In this document: piece by piece, positions 47,085 through 58,045 of the stretch | Position numbering within the stretch: the first letter of the stretch is position 1 | Layout of the letters: every line of letters begins with the position of its first letter | Assembly (NCBI GenBank): GCA_030374805.1 | Contig: JARGSG010000235.1 | Span: 186,001 to 250,000 of the forward strand | DNA: 64,000 nucleotides | Source of the DNA: Gracilaria gracilis | Lineage: Eukaryota > Rhodophyta > Florideophyceae > Gracilariales > Gracilariaceae | Direction of reading: 5' to 3' | Notes under the pieces: generated by a model | Seen by the model: the letters and a program-made list of their open reading frames with translations, nothing else | Told to the model about the DNA's origin: nothing | The model's database searches: none | Made by a program: the position numbers and the translations under genes

Positions 47085-47990
47085 TCACTTTAAATAAAGA
47101 ACCAAGGTATCAACATGATCCATCAGTTCTCCTTCTTGCCCTGTTGACCAATAAACTGGCATCCTTAAAAAAACAGTTAGTAATGAATCGTACGTTACGG
47201 AAGAAACAATACTTACCGAGTTCAAAATGGGATGCCTTCCACAATGGTGACGACCCCAAGTTTTGGGATACTTAATTGTTAAGTTCCAAAGGCCAAAGAG
47301 ATAAAGCTTGCGCAACTGCACAGGTACATGATTCCTCTCAATCTTCATAGTTGTGTTTGAGATATTCTCTAAACGTAAGAAATCCAAAACGGAGATTAGT
47401 TCTTGATAACAGTTTCTCAAAATGTCGTACCTCGAGCAAAACAAGTTCAATAAATCGTTACAAACGAAAGAATTTCCACTAAGATAAGTGACACTCTCGA
47501 GTTTGACATATTCTTCAACCACTGACCTCAAACATTCCGCGAAGACGTTGCACGAAATCTCGTTGTAGAAAACTGTCAAAGAGCCAAGATACACGATAAA
47601 CGTTCCATCCTCATCAAGATTTAAAACCAGATTGAAAACAACTCTGCCTTCAGAAGGATAGACGCAGTGAATAAAAATCGTAATGTCGTGCGAAGTTCGC
47701 TCGGTCGTCACACGGTGAAGGTGCTTCAAAATATTGCCAAGCATGAAATTTTACTGGTTTTGGGCAACAGCCGCCAGCTGCAAAGTTGTCAATGGGTAGT
47801 CCTCGAACCATTCGTAAACCATTGGGAACTTCTTGCTAATGGCCTTGAAGGCGGTATGGTTCACATCTATAGGCAGCGCGTTTCCCCATAAAAAGCGCAC
47901 TATCGATTTGATAAGCTCCATATGCAGGGAATTGGAAAACGGCTCTGGTGTTTCTAAGAATATCTCAGAAAGAGGATCATGAAGAGGCGT
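47085..47990 (-). pseudogene. Unrecognised leucine-rich protein with one in-frame stop
   Basis: On the minus strand a frame runs from about 47990 (PLSEIFLETPEPFSNS, ELIKSIVRFLWGNALPIDVN, KKFPMVYEWFEDYPLTTLQL) to 47085. It is interrupted only by a TAA at 47745-47747. Composition, hydrophobic spacing and length (about 300 residues) look like a genuine globular protein. No family is recognised. A possible splice acceptor (CTTCCACTACAG) precedes the start near 48010 and a GTACGT donor lies about 75 bp before it, but joining them does not keep the frame, so I do not call an intron. Confidence 0.45.
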
Positions 47991-49790
47991 AGGGGAAAGT
48001 AACGCTGAATAGCTGTAGTGGAAGATAAAGAAGTTAGATATTGATTACTTGTGGAAAATGGGTGTTGAAACGTACTCCATTTGTTGGTTTGTAAAGCAAC
48101 GTCAAAGATGAGTAGGACACGCAAAAACTGTTGAAGGATAATTACAGAAGCTGGGAACATGAGGAGCTTGCGCCTAGACTACCCTTTTAGTGCACTGTCA
48201 CGGTCAGGATCAATGGAGCGACACACTTTATGGTTTGAGAGCAACGACGCCGAAGTGTAGTTTCGAAGTCAACTTGAAAAATTTGAAAACCGACGAACTG
48301 GTAAGGCATTTTTGGTAAGTTATTGCAACACTAATAACTTACCAAACACTGGGTGACAACGAGTGGTAAGCCTTTGCATTTCCGAATAGAGCCGATTGTA
48401 TTCAATCACCCGTTGAATAGTTTGAGTTCTGTCCTGCGTGTGGCATTCTGGGTCACGTTTGCAACAGACTGAGAGAACACGTAATAAATTTACTTCCAGG
48501 CCTAAAAATTTATCGATCTTGTGCGACGCTGATGGTAGCCCCTTCCATGTGTAGGTTTCCGCGAATGGCTATCTTGCAGGACCTGATTGTTACCGCGCAC
48601 TACGAAGCTTCAGTGGTGTGTTCAGTTATCTTTGTCGTAGTATGGGATGGTGCCGCTTTATTACCGTCAATGGACACCTTCTCGACGTAAGACCGTAAGT
48701 AATGCCTATTATTTTCTGTTTGCTTTGCGTCTCGGGGATTACCAAATGGACTACTAATTTTACCTTTATACAAAGCGGTTGCCTTTTGGGATACGGGATC
48801 ATTCCCATTTCTCTCAGTACCGTTGCATGTGAGTTCATAAGTTCGTTTTTTAATGACGATTAAGCCCTGGTACTTTGCTTGGTATCAGTTGTATGGCTTC
48901 TATGGTCAGTATAGGGTAAGACATAATTAAGTCTTTGAAAAAGTTACATATTTGAGTTTAAGGTTCCTAATTAGTAAGATAACCACTCTTACCCTCTCTC
49001 CTCAATCCAATGTTCCTGCGACAACCTTGTCTAACTTCACGACTGATGCAAGGTTCCCAGGAGGCCGGAAATTGTTGGCATTGTACCCCACGGCTCTATT
49101 CTACCTCTCTCGTGCGTGGATTGTGCTTATTGGGTTTCAACAAGGATCTGCTTCACATGCAGCTGTTGCTGAAGGCTCTGTCCAGAGCAGTTCAACTGCT
49201 GTATCCGTTTCAGAAGGAAGTCGAATGATGTTACGAGATGAAGATGTCATTGTATCACCCCGTGTACTCTGCAATTAGACCTCATGCACAACTTTCTTTC
49301 TCCTCTTTCGCTTCGAATGCAATCTTGCATAAGTTTAAGAGCGGCGCTGATTTCCGTTTGCAAATGAATGGCATTGGAGAGCTCAATGATGACTGCGATG
49401 CCGCCTGCTTCGTTCGATGACGGAAGCTACGTTGTCTTCTGTTATGCCGTCGACCCCAATATGCATCAAGGATTCTCGATGATGCTTCGAATCTTTTTCA
49501 GAATTCCAGGTCCTTCACGTAGCTTACTAGGGTTGCTTTGGGTGTTGTACATTGTACCAAGGCACCAATTTTGGTAGTTGTAACTTTCACTCCCGTTCCT
49601 TTCCGTCTACTTCATCACGGATGCGCGTCCGCTGAATATTAGTTTAAACTATACACTGTGCCTATATAAAATTTTATAGCATACTCGCGGGGCGTTTACA
49701 AAGCTACATCAAGCTACTAAGATCTATAGTACACTTGTACAACAATGTTTGAGCAATAAAGAAATAAATAAAATTTGTGGCGGACTAATT
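47991..49790. other. Long region with no convincing gene
   Basis: There are several short frames on both strands. The + frame at 48952-49278 contains LLALYPTALFYLSRA, which recalls the Tudor region of SGF29, but the rest does not follow. I see no repeat or RNA gene. Confidence 0.3.
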
Positions 49791-50096
49791 TCACTCTGGG
49801 ACAGCGGACCGGGGTGTCATGGCGCTTCATCGGTGCATCGGTCGGTGCACCGATGAAGCGCCACGACACCCCGGTCCGCTGCCCCAGAGTGACTTGGCCG
49901 TGCCACGTATGCCAGCACCCTGGTTTCATCACACACGGCGCAGTGATAGCAGGCGAAGTTTCCCGCCTACGGCACGTTGACGGTGCCACATGTACAACCT
50001 TCATCACTGACGGCACGTTGGGACAGCGGACCGGGGTGTCGTGGCGCTTCATCGGTGCACCGATGAAGCGCCACGACACTCCGATCCGCTGTCCCA
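49791..50096. mobile_element. Foldback element with palindromes at both ends
   Basis: The left end (49791-49892) and right end (50019-50096) are each near-perfect palindromes of 102 and 78 bp. They share the arm GGGACAGCGGACCGGGGTGT and a centre around CATCGGTGCACCGATG. About 125 bp of unrelated sequence separates them. Each end alone could fold into a long hairpin. There is no coding capacity. It resembles a MITE or foldback element; the autonomous partner is unknown. Confidence 0.75.
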
Positions 50097-50327
50097 AAAC
50101 ATATTATTTGAATTTTTTCGAAACGAGCAGCAACATTTCAGATCCGAGCGACCCCAACCACACGTGTTGCGCTGTATATGAGCCGTCCCCCCTTTTCCAC
50201 CCAACAACTTCCACGCCTTACCTTCTTCCTGGTCATACCTTCTACCGAGATATATTCATCTTCTTCCACAAGCGAAAATATGTCTCGGTTGCGGAAAGAG
50301 AACAATATATCTCCGTAAAAAGTGGAA
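50097..50327. other. Spacer between foldback element and tandem array
   Basis: This is unique-looking sequence with no gene. Confidence 0.3.
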
Positions 50328-51010
50328 CACCCTCACTCGTTTTAGCTAAGAATAGGACATCGCTTATATGAGATTAAGTTAGTACATGTTCTATCTTAAT
50401 GTTGGAGAGGGTATGTCCTATTCCTTTGCTGCTTGCGGAGGTTTTCGCACACTCTCACGCTTCGTAGCTAGGAATAGGACATCCGTTACATGAAATAAAT
50501 TTAGTACATCTCTTATCTTTACTTTATGTAGTGGATGTCCTATTCCTATGCTGCTTGCAAAGATTTTCGCACACCCTCACGCTTCGTAGTTAGGAGTAGA
50601 AAATCCGTTACTTGAGATAAAGTTAGTACATCTCCTATCCTTATTTTAAAGAAAGAATTTCCTATTCCTATGCTGCTTGCGGAGATTTTCGCACACCACC
50701 ACGCCTTGTAGCTAGGAATAGGGCATCGTTTACATGAGATAAAGTTAGTTCATCTCCCATCTTCATTTTGTGAAGTGGATGTCCTATTCCTATGCTGCTT
50801 GCGGAGGTCTTCGTATTTTGTCACAACCATGTGGCTAAGAATAGGGTAACCATAGTAAGTAGTATTGCGAAGGTAGCACACCCTTACGCTTCGTACCTAA
50901 GATAAGGACATCCTTTGTGTCACATAGGAATAGTACATCTTCTATTTTTATGTCTTGATACTCTGCTGCTTGGGGGGGTTTTTGTATTTGGTCCCTACCA
51001 TTCGGCTAAG
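50328..51010. repeat. Tandem array of 122-bp hairpin units
   Basis: The box AATAGGACAT or its variants starts at 50351, 50473, 50595 and 50717, so the period is about 122 bp. Four near-complete units are followed by shorter diverged ones up to 51010. Each unit contains an inverted pair (AGGAATAGGACATCC ... GGATGTCCTATTCCT) about 60 bp apart, followed by ATGCTGCTTGCGGAG. The hairpin arms are better kept than the sequence between them in most units. Confidence 0.8.
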
Positions 51011-51045
51011 ACGGTGAAATTCACACTGTGAATATGATACAAAGT

Positions 51046-51241
51046 TATACGCCAAGTTATAAGGAACGGCTGGTAGGACAGCGGGTTGGCGGTGACACGT
51101 GTGCCAACGCCCCGGCTTCATCACTCACGGCGCGTTGGGACAGCGGACCAGGGGGTCGTGGCGCTTCATCAGTGCACTGATGAAGCACCAGGCCGCCCCG
51201 GTCCGCTGTTCTACCAGCCCTTCCTTATAACTTCGCGTATA
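51046..51241. mobile_element. Short inverted-repeat element (MITE-like)
   Basis: Terminal repeats of about 40 bp (TATACGC, AAGTTATAAGGAA, CGGCTGGTAGGACAGCGG on the left) flank a central palindrome that carries the same GGGACAGCGGACC arm as the foldback element at 49791-50096. The element is 196 bp and non-coding. Confidence 0.7.
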
Positions 51242-51511
51242 TGCATTTTGCCAAGTTCCGTATCCCTGGAATGTCCACGGTTTCCCTCACACCTCTTTAC
51301 GGCTTACCTGTTTCGTGCTGTATAGGTGGTAAACTCTCCCGCCTGCTCCCGTCTCCTGCGCACTCCCATGTCTCGTCGGCAGTTATCTCCCGCCCGCTGC
51401 AGTCTCCCGTGCGCTGCCTTCTCCCCTCCGCTACCCTCTCCCGTCCGCTGCCATCTCCCGTCCGCACCGGAAATTCGAATCAGAACCCATCAACGCACCC
51501 CCTTCCCGTGC

Positions 51512-54500
51512 ATGCATAAAATGGGGCCACATAGTGCATCGAGTTCTACGTCACAGGCACCCTCAAGCTGCAATATGAAGGTTGGAAAACTGTATGGCTC
51601 CGGAGATGTGCTTGTCACAGTATGCCTCGCAATCCGCGATCATTACGCGTCGACAATGCGAGAAGAAGACCGGCCAAGGAAGGTGGGACACAGCGAGTTC
51701 GTCGATTACATTATCAAGATTCGCAACGTCCTACGGCTGGCAAAGAATTACTTCTACATTGTCTTGGGTCCAGAACATCCGACGTTCACTGAAAGTGAAC
51801 TACGGGTCGTATCTGTGAAGGGGTCTTATCGTCAGCTATACCTCTCAACGAGGTTATTAGACATCTTGGACGGTGATAGGGACTGGCGTGTAAGGGACTA
51901 CTGGAATGCTTATACTGATGTGAACTTTAAAAGAATACCGAAAAATATGACTTTGACCGAGTTTTTCAAGTCCATGACTATACCTTCTAAGCGAGTGGGA
52001 CGGGTGGTCCCCCCGTTCGCCACAACTGTTGCCACACATTTCCAAAGAATTCTCTTTCTCTCGCTCATTCAAAAAATTTCAATTGAAAAAAGAGTGGTAG
52101 GCCAGAAGAGGAAAGGAGGAGACAAGGGATATCCCACACCTTTTGTGAGTGTCCGAGTATCAAACCAACTCCAAGCTCAGCGTGTTAGCTTTGGTGTGCA
52201 GCTCATGACTAAGGCATGGGATTGTTCCTATCAATTCCTGGGATTCCCTACCGTGGAGTTCATGGTTCTGCCATTCGTCCCACTCATGTACGACGAAATG
52301 CAGTTTCAAGCGATTGAGACGAGGGCAGAGGAGTTCTCCCACCGGAATAACGACCATCGCTTGCTACCGAGCAAAGGTGAAACCGTTATTGACACAGAGG
52401 TCATCCCATGGGCATGAAATTTACTGCAAGACATCGAACCTGCCCTCCGAATGCTTGCGGAGGAGTTCATTTCGGACCTTAACAATGTTATTGTGAATGA
52501 GCATTTTTACTCTATTGCCGAACCAGGACGATGGACAGTTCTGAAGACGTTTACCAGAGACTCATCACGGGCGTTTTCTAGTAGATTGGATAGTTTCTCT
52601 AATTCGCTTGTGTCCTCCGTCCTGGAGGCCATAAGCCCGTTGAAAGTGAAAGAATCTGTGAACGTCCCTGGTATGGTGGTAACGCCGATATCCAAACCAG
52701 AACCTGCCATACAAATTGAGGATGATGTGGAGGAGGTGGAGGAAATTGGGAAACCAACGGATCCGAAGGAGGGGAGAGGCGAAGAAGGAGATGGTGATAC
52801 GAACATAGTGGCCGATATTGAGAAAGGAACTACTGGTGACGAAGCGTCCGGGGTAGGCGTAATACCCCACCATCCATTGCTTCGTTGGATGACAAAATGG
52901 CTTTCCGAAGTTGTGAAAAGGAGATGGAGAAGTACTTTTGCTTGTAAAATTGCGGGTTTGACGATACGGTGGAGATAGACGAGACGTTGCGGAGAGATGG
53001 TGTGTCTCCGCTAGGAAAAGTTCAACTGGTTCTCATGGACCCTCCATACCACATCCGAAGGAACAGGAACCTAAGCAACAGCTGGTACGATGTACTGAGC
53101 TCTCAGGACATGAAGAAGGCTGCAAAGCTTCTATCAAGACTGCTACGTCCTGGGGGCCATTTCGTCATCTTTAGTGCTTTCGAGCAGGTCCAGGAATGGA
53201 GAGATGTACTTTCTGCCATTGGGGCAAAAGACGAAAACAGAATACCAAGGCGTTCCTTTGTTGTGAAAAAGGTCCCAATGCACTTTGTACTGTCGCAAGG
53301 CAACCCCATGCGTAACCTGGACGTAGGTCGTGCTCCCTTTTCCGTGCAATGGAGTATGCTGTACATGGAGTTCGAAATGGTCTCACCTACGCGCAGCAGC
53401 ATGTGATGGCGAACTATGAGAACTTCAACTTTGTGCAGTCGAGGTACCCGGGGTACGACAGTGTCATTGACCAGGTACCCCCATGTCTAATGGGGAGACT
53501 CTTCAGTTGAAGAGAAAGAAGGAAGGTGGGGGCTACGTTTTACAAAAAGTGAGGTCCGAACAGAAACCTCGGGCATTGTCGAAGGAGTTGATCAGCCGGT
53601 TTTCGCAGCCAGATGATATAGTGGTAAACTTGTTGGCAAGAACGTTCTCGATGGTCATGGCATGCATGGATTTACAACTGCATCATAGGTTCATCGGGTG
53701 TGAGCCGGACCCGACTGCTTCGCCCATGCTAGGCTCGCTGCAATTGTTCAATTCGCATTGTGCCTGCGGGAAAATGAGGCGGATATGTAGCGCAGGAAGT
53801 TCTGAATGTTATGATTACGGTGTTGGAATTATTCCCTAAGTGTAATTTCCGCCCATCGAGATCATGGAAAGCTCCATCCGGCTACCCTCAGTATCAAAAG
53901 TTTCCTACGTATATTGTGGACTTTCTTGCATCGATGTGGCGGGATGAGAGCTTGGTCACGACTGGTAGGCGTAAGGTCCCTTCACGAATGGCCTAAAACT
54001 TTGCAAGGAAAGATGGGACTTCTGGATTGGAATGCCATGTTGGCACTGGAGGCGACTATGTGCCGTTGTCGTATCGGGAAATCGACGATTCGTCACCCTG
54101 GCGCCAGAGTAGAGGTGTTCACTACACGGCGATTCATGGAAAATGAAGAGATATGTTACTTCTATGGAACACTGGTGTACCATGACCTAACGAAGAGAAA
54201 AGAGGTACCCAAGAAATATAGGGAAGGGTTATTGAGAACCAGTCACGAACGCTTTCGGAAATATGCGATGGAGTTTAACGTCCGCGGAGATATATTCCAT
54301 AACCTCCCAGAAAGAAGACAAGGAGTTAGTTTAATACCTGTATGGATTGTCCCCGCTCCTTTTTCATTGGGTGGAACGATTAACTATCCTAAATAAATGG
54401 AAGGTGATAAGGACATTGATGCAGTTGCGGATGGTGTGAAGAAACGAAGGACTGCAAATGTGCGAATCATTTGAACTCCACATACAGGACGCACCCCGCA

Positions 54501-54633
54501 TCAACTACGAGAATACCAACTGCTTGCGGTGCGAGCATTTTGGAAACTGGAAGTGGGAGAGGAGTTGTTCGCGGATTATGGAGTGGAGTATAGCTGGGGT
54601 ATATCGGCAAATCCTATTATAGTAATCGATTAG
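51512..54633 (+). pseudogene. Amino-methyltransferase / SET domain fusion gene, degraded
   Basis: The frame starts at the ATG at 51512. About 400 unrecognised residues and an acidic linker (DDVEEVEEI) come first. A DNA methyltransferase domain follows: LVLMDPPYHI (motif IV, near 53030), RLLRPGGHFVIFSAFEQV, then SEQKPRALSKELISRF and VVNLLARTFSMVMACM with RFIGCEPDP (motif X/I region, near 53570-53710). DPPY before motif I is the beta-class order of N4-cytosine/N6-adenine enzymes. The C-terminus is SET-like: VEVFTTRRFMENEEICYFYG, then ANVRII and AVRAFWKLEVGEELFADYG (to about 54585). Lesions are a TGA at 52415, frame changes near 52950, 53370, 53490 and 53780, a TAA at 54394 and a TGA at 54472. 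The usual motif-I glycines are not evident. Not functional as it stands. Confidence 0.65.
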
Positions 54634-55094
54634 AATGTGTAGTAAATTAGCTACATGTGAAACAATCCCCTAGACCTCCATAAAGAAGTGGCACTTATTG
54701 CATTCTAAATTTGCCGCTGAGTACGAAACAGAAACAAAACAGTTTAGCTGAAGTGCAAGATGGAAGTATGTAGATACATAAAAGATAGCGAAGGGCATCG
54801 AATATAATGTGAAACCTTGTACGTTTTTTAACATTATGAGAACTATGTAGTTCAGAAATGGAGAGTCCGGTGTCAATTTTCTGGTTCGGAATCGGGGAAA
54901 TGAAAACGGCACTCGGTGATTTGTAACACTTTCCACACGATTGAGAGTGTGCATTCGATAGGTGACGTTCGATTACGGCGAGCGCCAAACACGTCGAGAG
55001 CAGAGCAGTTCCGATTCCGGTGACCTTCGATCACGGCGAGTGGCTAAGAGGTCGAGAGCGCAGCGTCAACCGCGATGAAGAGTTCGGATTCTAT
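54634..55094. other. Intergenic with a 58-bp direct repeat
   Basis: Two related copies begin GGTGACGTTCGATTACGGCG (54960) and GGTGACCTTCGATCACGGCG (55018), 58 bp apart, just before the coiled-coil gene. No gene is seen. They may be subterminal repeats of the transposon that carries the next two genes. Confidence 0.45.
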
Positions 55095-57855
55095 ATGGCG
55101 AAACGTAAAACGAGGTTTGTGAATGCGGAGAAGGTCAGCGGTCGCGCGTCCAAGAGCCGGAGGCGTGGCGAAACGGTAAGTGGCGAAGTGGGCACCGCCC
55201 TTACTACGCGTGCGCCTCGGAGTGGTTTATGTGGGAAAGGGAGGAAGGGTGCGGGGAGGAGCGACGGTGCGGCGAGGAGCGTTGAGTGGGGAATATCGGA
55301 GCGAACGGATCAAACGGTAAGTATTGTGGTGACAAAACCTATTGCGAAGGCACGAGAAAAAGAAGTTAGTACCAAGAAGAGCATAGGAGCGAAGCGAGGT
55401 ATGCCGAAGAAGGTTATGCGCGGTGTCAGGAGAGAGATGGTCGTCGAAGAAGCGCAGAGACTGCGCAAGCTTTAGAGGAGAGCGATAGCGGGGATATGAT
55501 AGTGAAGGGTAAAGAGCTTCGTACGGGTGTCGAGGGAAGAACGATAGCCAGGAGTAGTACCGGATTCGGTGGTGGGGGTCTTCGAGGAAGAAAGAGAACT
55601 ATTGATGATGAATTGTCTAGCACTGGGGTACCCGAAGAGGTGGAAAGAGAAAAGGAGAGAGTGAGGTGTGGTCAGCCGGCGAGGGCGGGGGGAGTGGAGA
55701 GTTTGGTTGTTGGGAGGCCAAATAGATTGCCAGAGGAGGAAAGCATTATTTTCGAAGAAGAGACTGCGAACCGGGAGAAAGAAGGAGTGGCGCGTGTGCG
55801 GCCAATGGCAGAACGTAAAACAGGGGAGGGTAGTGAGAGAAGAATAGGGAGTGTGGTTCATGGATTGAGAGGTGTTGAAGTTGTGGAGGAGGGGGAGATC
55901 AGCGGCGAGAACATCCGCACGGGAGAGAGGTACGAGGTAGAAGTGGTGGTTTAGCCAAGGAAATTGTCGGAGAGACAGCAGAAGTGGGTGAGAGGGATTT
56001 CGAGGGGTAGGGCGACGTCCAAACAGAACGGCGTCGGGAAGTGAATGTCGTGTGGAAGGTGCCACCAAGGCCCCAAGGTATGCGTGTAAGGCGCAACACT
56101 GTCTTACTTCCGAATGATGTGGGAGACGAAAGTGACGGCGGTCGTGGAGAAAGCGGAGGTAGAATTGGAGGAGATGAAAGGGAATCTACACGGGAACGGT
56201 AAGACAATGAGGAGAACTTAAACGCATTGCCACGGTCTGCACTCGTTGAGAGTGTGAATTCACTGAAGGGACAGTTGGTAAATATGAAGGAAGATCACTA
56301 CAAACTGATGGTGAGTTTGAAGCTGACGCAGGAAGAGTTTTGACGGCTGAGGGAGGAAAATAAATGGCAAAATGTGTGGATGGAAAGTCTCCGGGAGGCA
56401 GTGAAGGGGAGGAAGCAAGATGGTGGAGGAAAGAAGGTGAGAGGGCGCCGAAAGTATGATATTGGAATGCACGAATGTTTTTATGGGTTCGCAGGGGCTG
56501 TATATGATAGGATTCTTCATTTTGCGAAGGTGGAGGCGTCTGAACTTTGTTTCGACGCGGAAAAGGTTCGTTGAAGCTGGAAGAACAGGAGTGAGACGGT
56601 GGGAGAAAGTAGGGAGGGGAGCCTGTTTGTAGTTGGGGAGAAGGAGATGGTGCCTAGATGCCCAATTCAGGTTGCATATGAGATGAAAGCGTACACACTA
56701 TCGACAGAGGGTGGAAGTGATGTGATGTTGAAGTATGTGGTCAAGATGAAAATAATGGGAAAGACGAGCGAGACGATAAGGGAAGCGGGGAGGACACAAG
56801 AGTGCGTGGAGAATGTAAGCGCGGACAAGTGTCGGAGGCAGCGGATGAAGCAGACGATAAGCGATGTGATTGGGGGGCGAAAGCGGGCTGCTCGGGACAG
56901 ATTATTCTGTTTACCAGGATATGGTTTGATTGCGAAGCCGGCAAAGCTTAGCGCGAGGACTGAACTTGGTGAGGAGCGGAAGAAGCAGATGAACGAGGCT
57001 CGCAAGAAGCTTCTGGGAAGTGAAGGAGATGGGATGAACAATTTTTGTGCGTGGAGAATGAGCCGTTTCGAATATCTTGCGTACTCTGGGTCAACTGTGC
57101 ATGCTCCACAGTGGAGCTGTGATGATGAAGACAAGTATTTCAAGAATGGAATGGCGATGGCAGTGTTGGAGGAGTACATGGGATACGCAGTGGAGACCAA
57201 ATGTAATGGGGAAAGGAATTACGTGGATGGGACGGTGATGCACTTCGCCAGACTTGATGCGTGGATTGGGTGTGTGGTGAAAACAATGAACGAGAGTGTG
57301 GGACGTGGAAGACAAAGGAAGCTTTTGTTTTCTACTTTGTATGGGAGGTATCTTCCAAGGGCAGAGAAGGGTATATTGAAGGCGGCATGGAAATTGGTGA
57401 GAGACGAGCACAGCGAAGAGTTTGAGAACGAGGGGTTTTTAGAGAGGGATCCGAGGTGTGTGTCGGAAAATTCGAAGAGAACTACGACGGTTGGGCTGTG
57501 GACTCCATCGAGGGAGAAGGTATATCTAGCGGTGAGGGAGGAATACTTTATGGCAAATTTAACGCGGAGACTTGGAGCGGTTCTTCAATTCTACATAACA
57601 GCGTGTCGACCGGAGGAGCCCAGTTTTAGTCGTTTTGTTGCGCACCAGGGAGACGTAGCGATGTGGCGTAAGGAGGAGAGGGAAGAGTGTATGGTGAAAA
57701 AGAGTGGGAGGAGTGGAGATCGCTGTGGGATGATGAATAGGTGGTATATCTTCTTCATCCCATACCTTTGTCCAATCTTTCCTGCGGAAGAGGGGGATAG
57801 TGATTGCTTTATGGCCATGCTATGGAATGGGTGCTATGCGGGGGGTGGGAGGTAA
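55095..57855 (+). pseudogene. Basic coiled-coil protein, unrecognised, broken frames
   Basis: It starts with MAKRKTRFVNAEK at 55095. The first 300 codons are strongly basic and Gly/Arg/Glu-rich. A coiled coil follows near 56240-56400 (LVESVNSLKGQLVNMKEDHY, RLREENKWQNVWMESLREAV). The last 418 codons (56599-57855) form one long intact frame with a folded-looking domain (CAWRMSRFEYLAYSGSTVH; MHFARLDAWIGCVVKTMNES; SRFVAHQGDVAMW). Frame changes near 55480 and 55960 and stops near 56340 and 56572 break the gene, unless some are introns. It is convergent with the KDZ/Plavaka-like transposase, whose last codon lies 190 bp downstream. It is probably the second gene of that element. I do not recognise its function. 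Confidence 0.45.
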
Positions 57856-58045
57856 AGCCTGGAGGTGGGGTGCCGATAAAATCTGTTGAGGTAGAATCTA
57901 CGGAAACGCTAGTGGAGGCGGGAAAAGAAGGGGGGTGCGGGGTAGTTCTGGCGGAGAACATGAACGGAGCCAAGGATAGAAGAGATGGGGATGACTCCAA
58001 ACCATGGAGAAACGTTGTCGGATGTGGAGTGGGTGGAGATGGGAA

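Noticed and set aside
47990-48160. A spliced 5' exon for the gene at 47085-47990.
   Set aside because: GTACGT and CTACAG sites about 75 bp apart are present, but joining them breaks the downstream frame.
48952-49278. SGF29-like Tudor domain (LLALYPTALFYLSRA).
   Set aside because: Only one short stretch resembles the family. The expected aromatic-cage residues and the second Tudor repeat are not seen.
50328-51010. A CRISPR array in the regular repeats.
   Set aside because: The units are contiguous 122-bp repeats without unique spacers, in a eukaryotic context, with no cas genes.
51512-54633. Bacterial contamination as the source of the DPPY methyltransferase.
   Set aside because: The same reading unit carries a SET-like domain, lies between eukaryotic repeats and is degraded like its neighbours.
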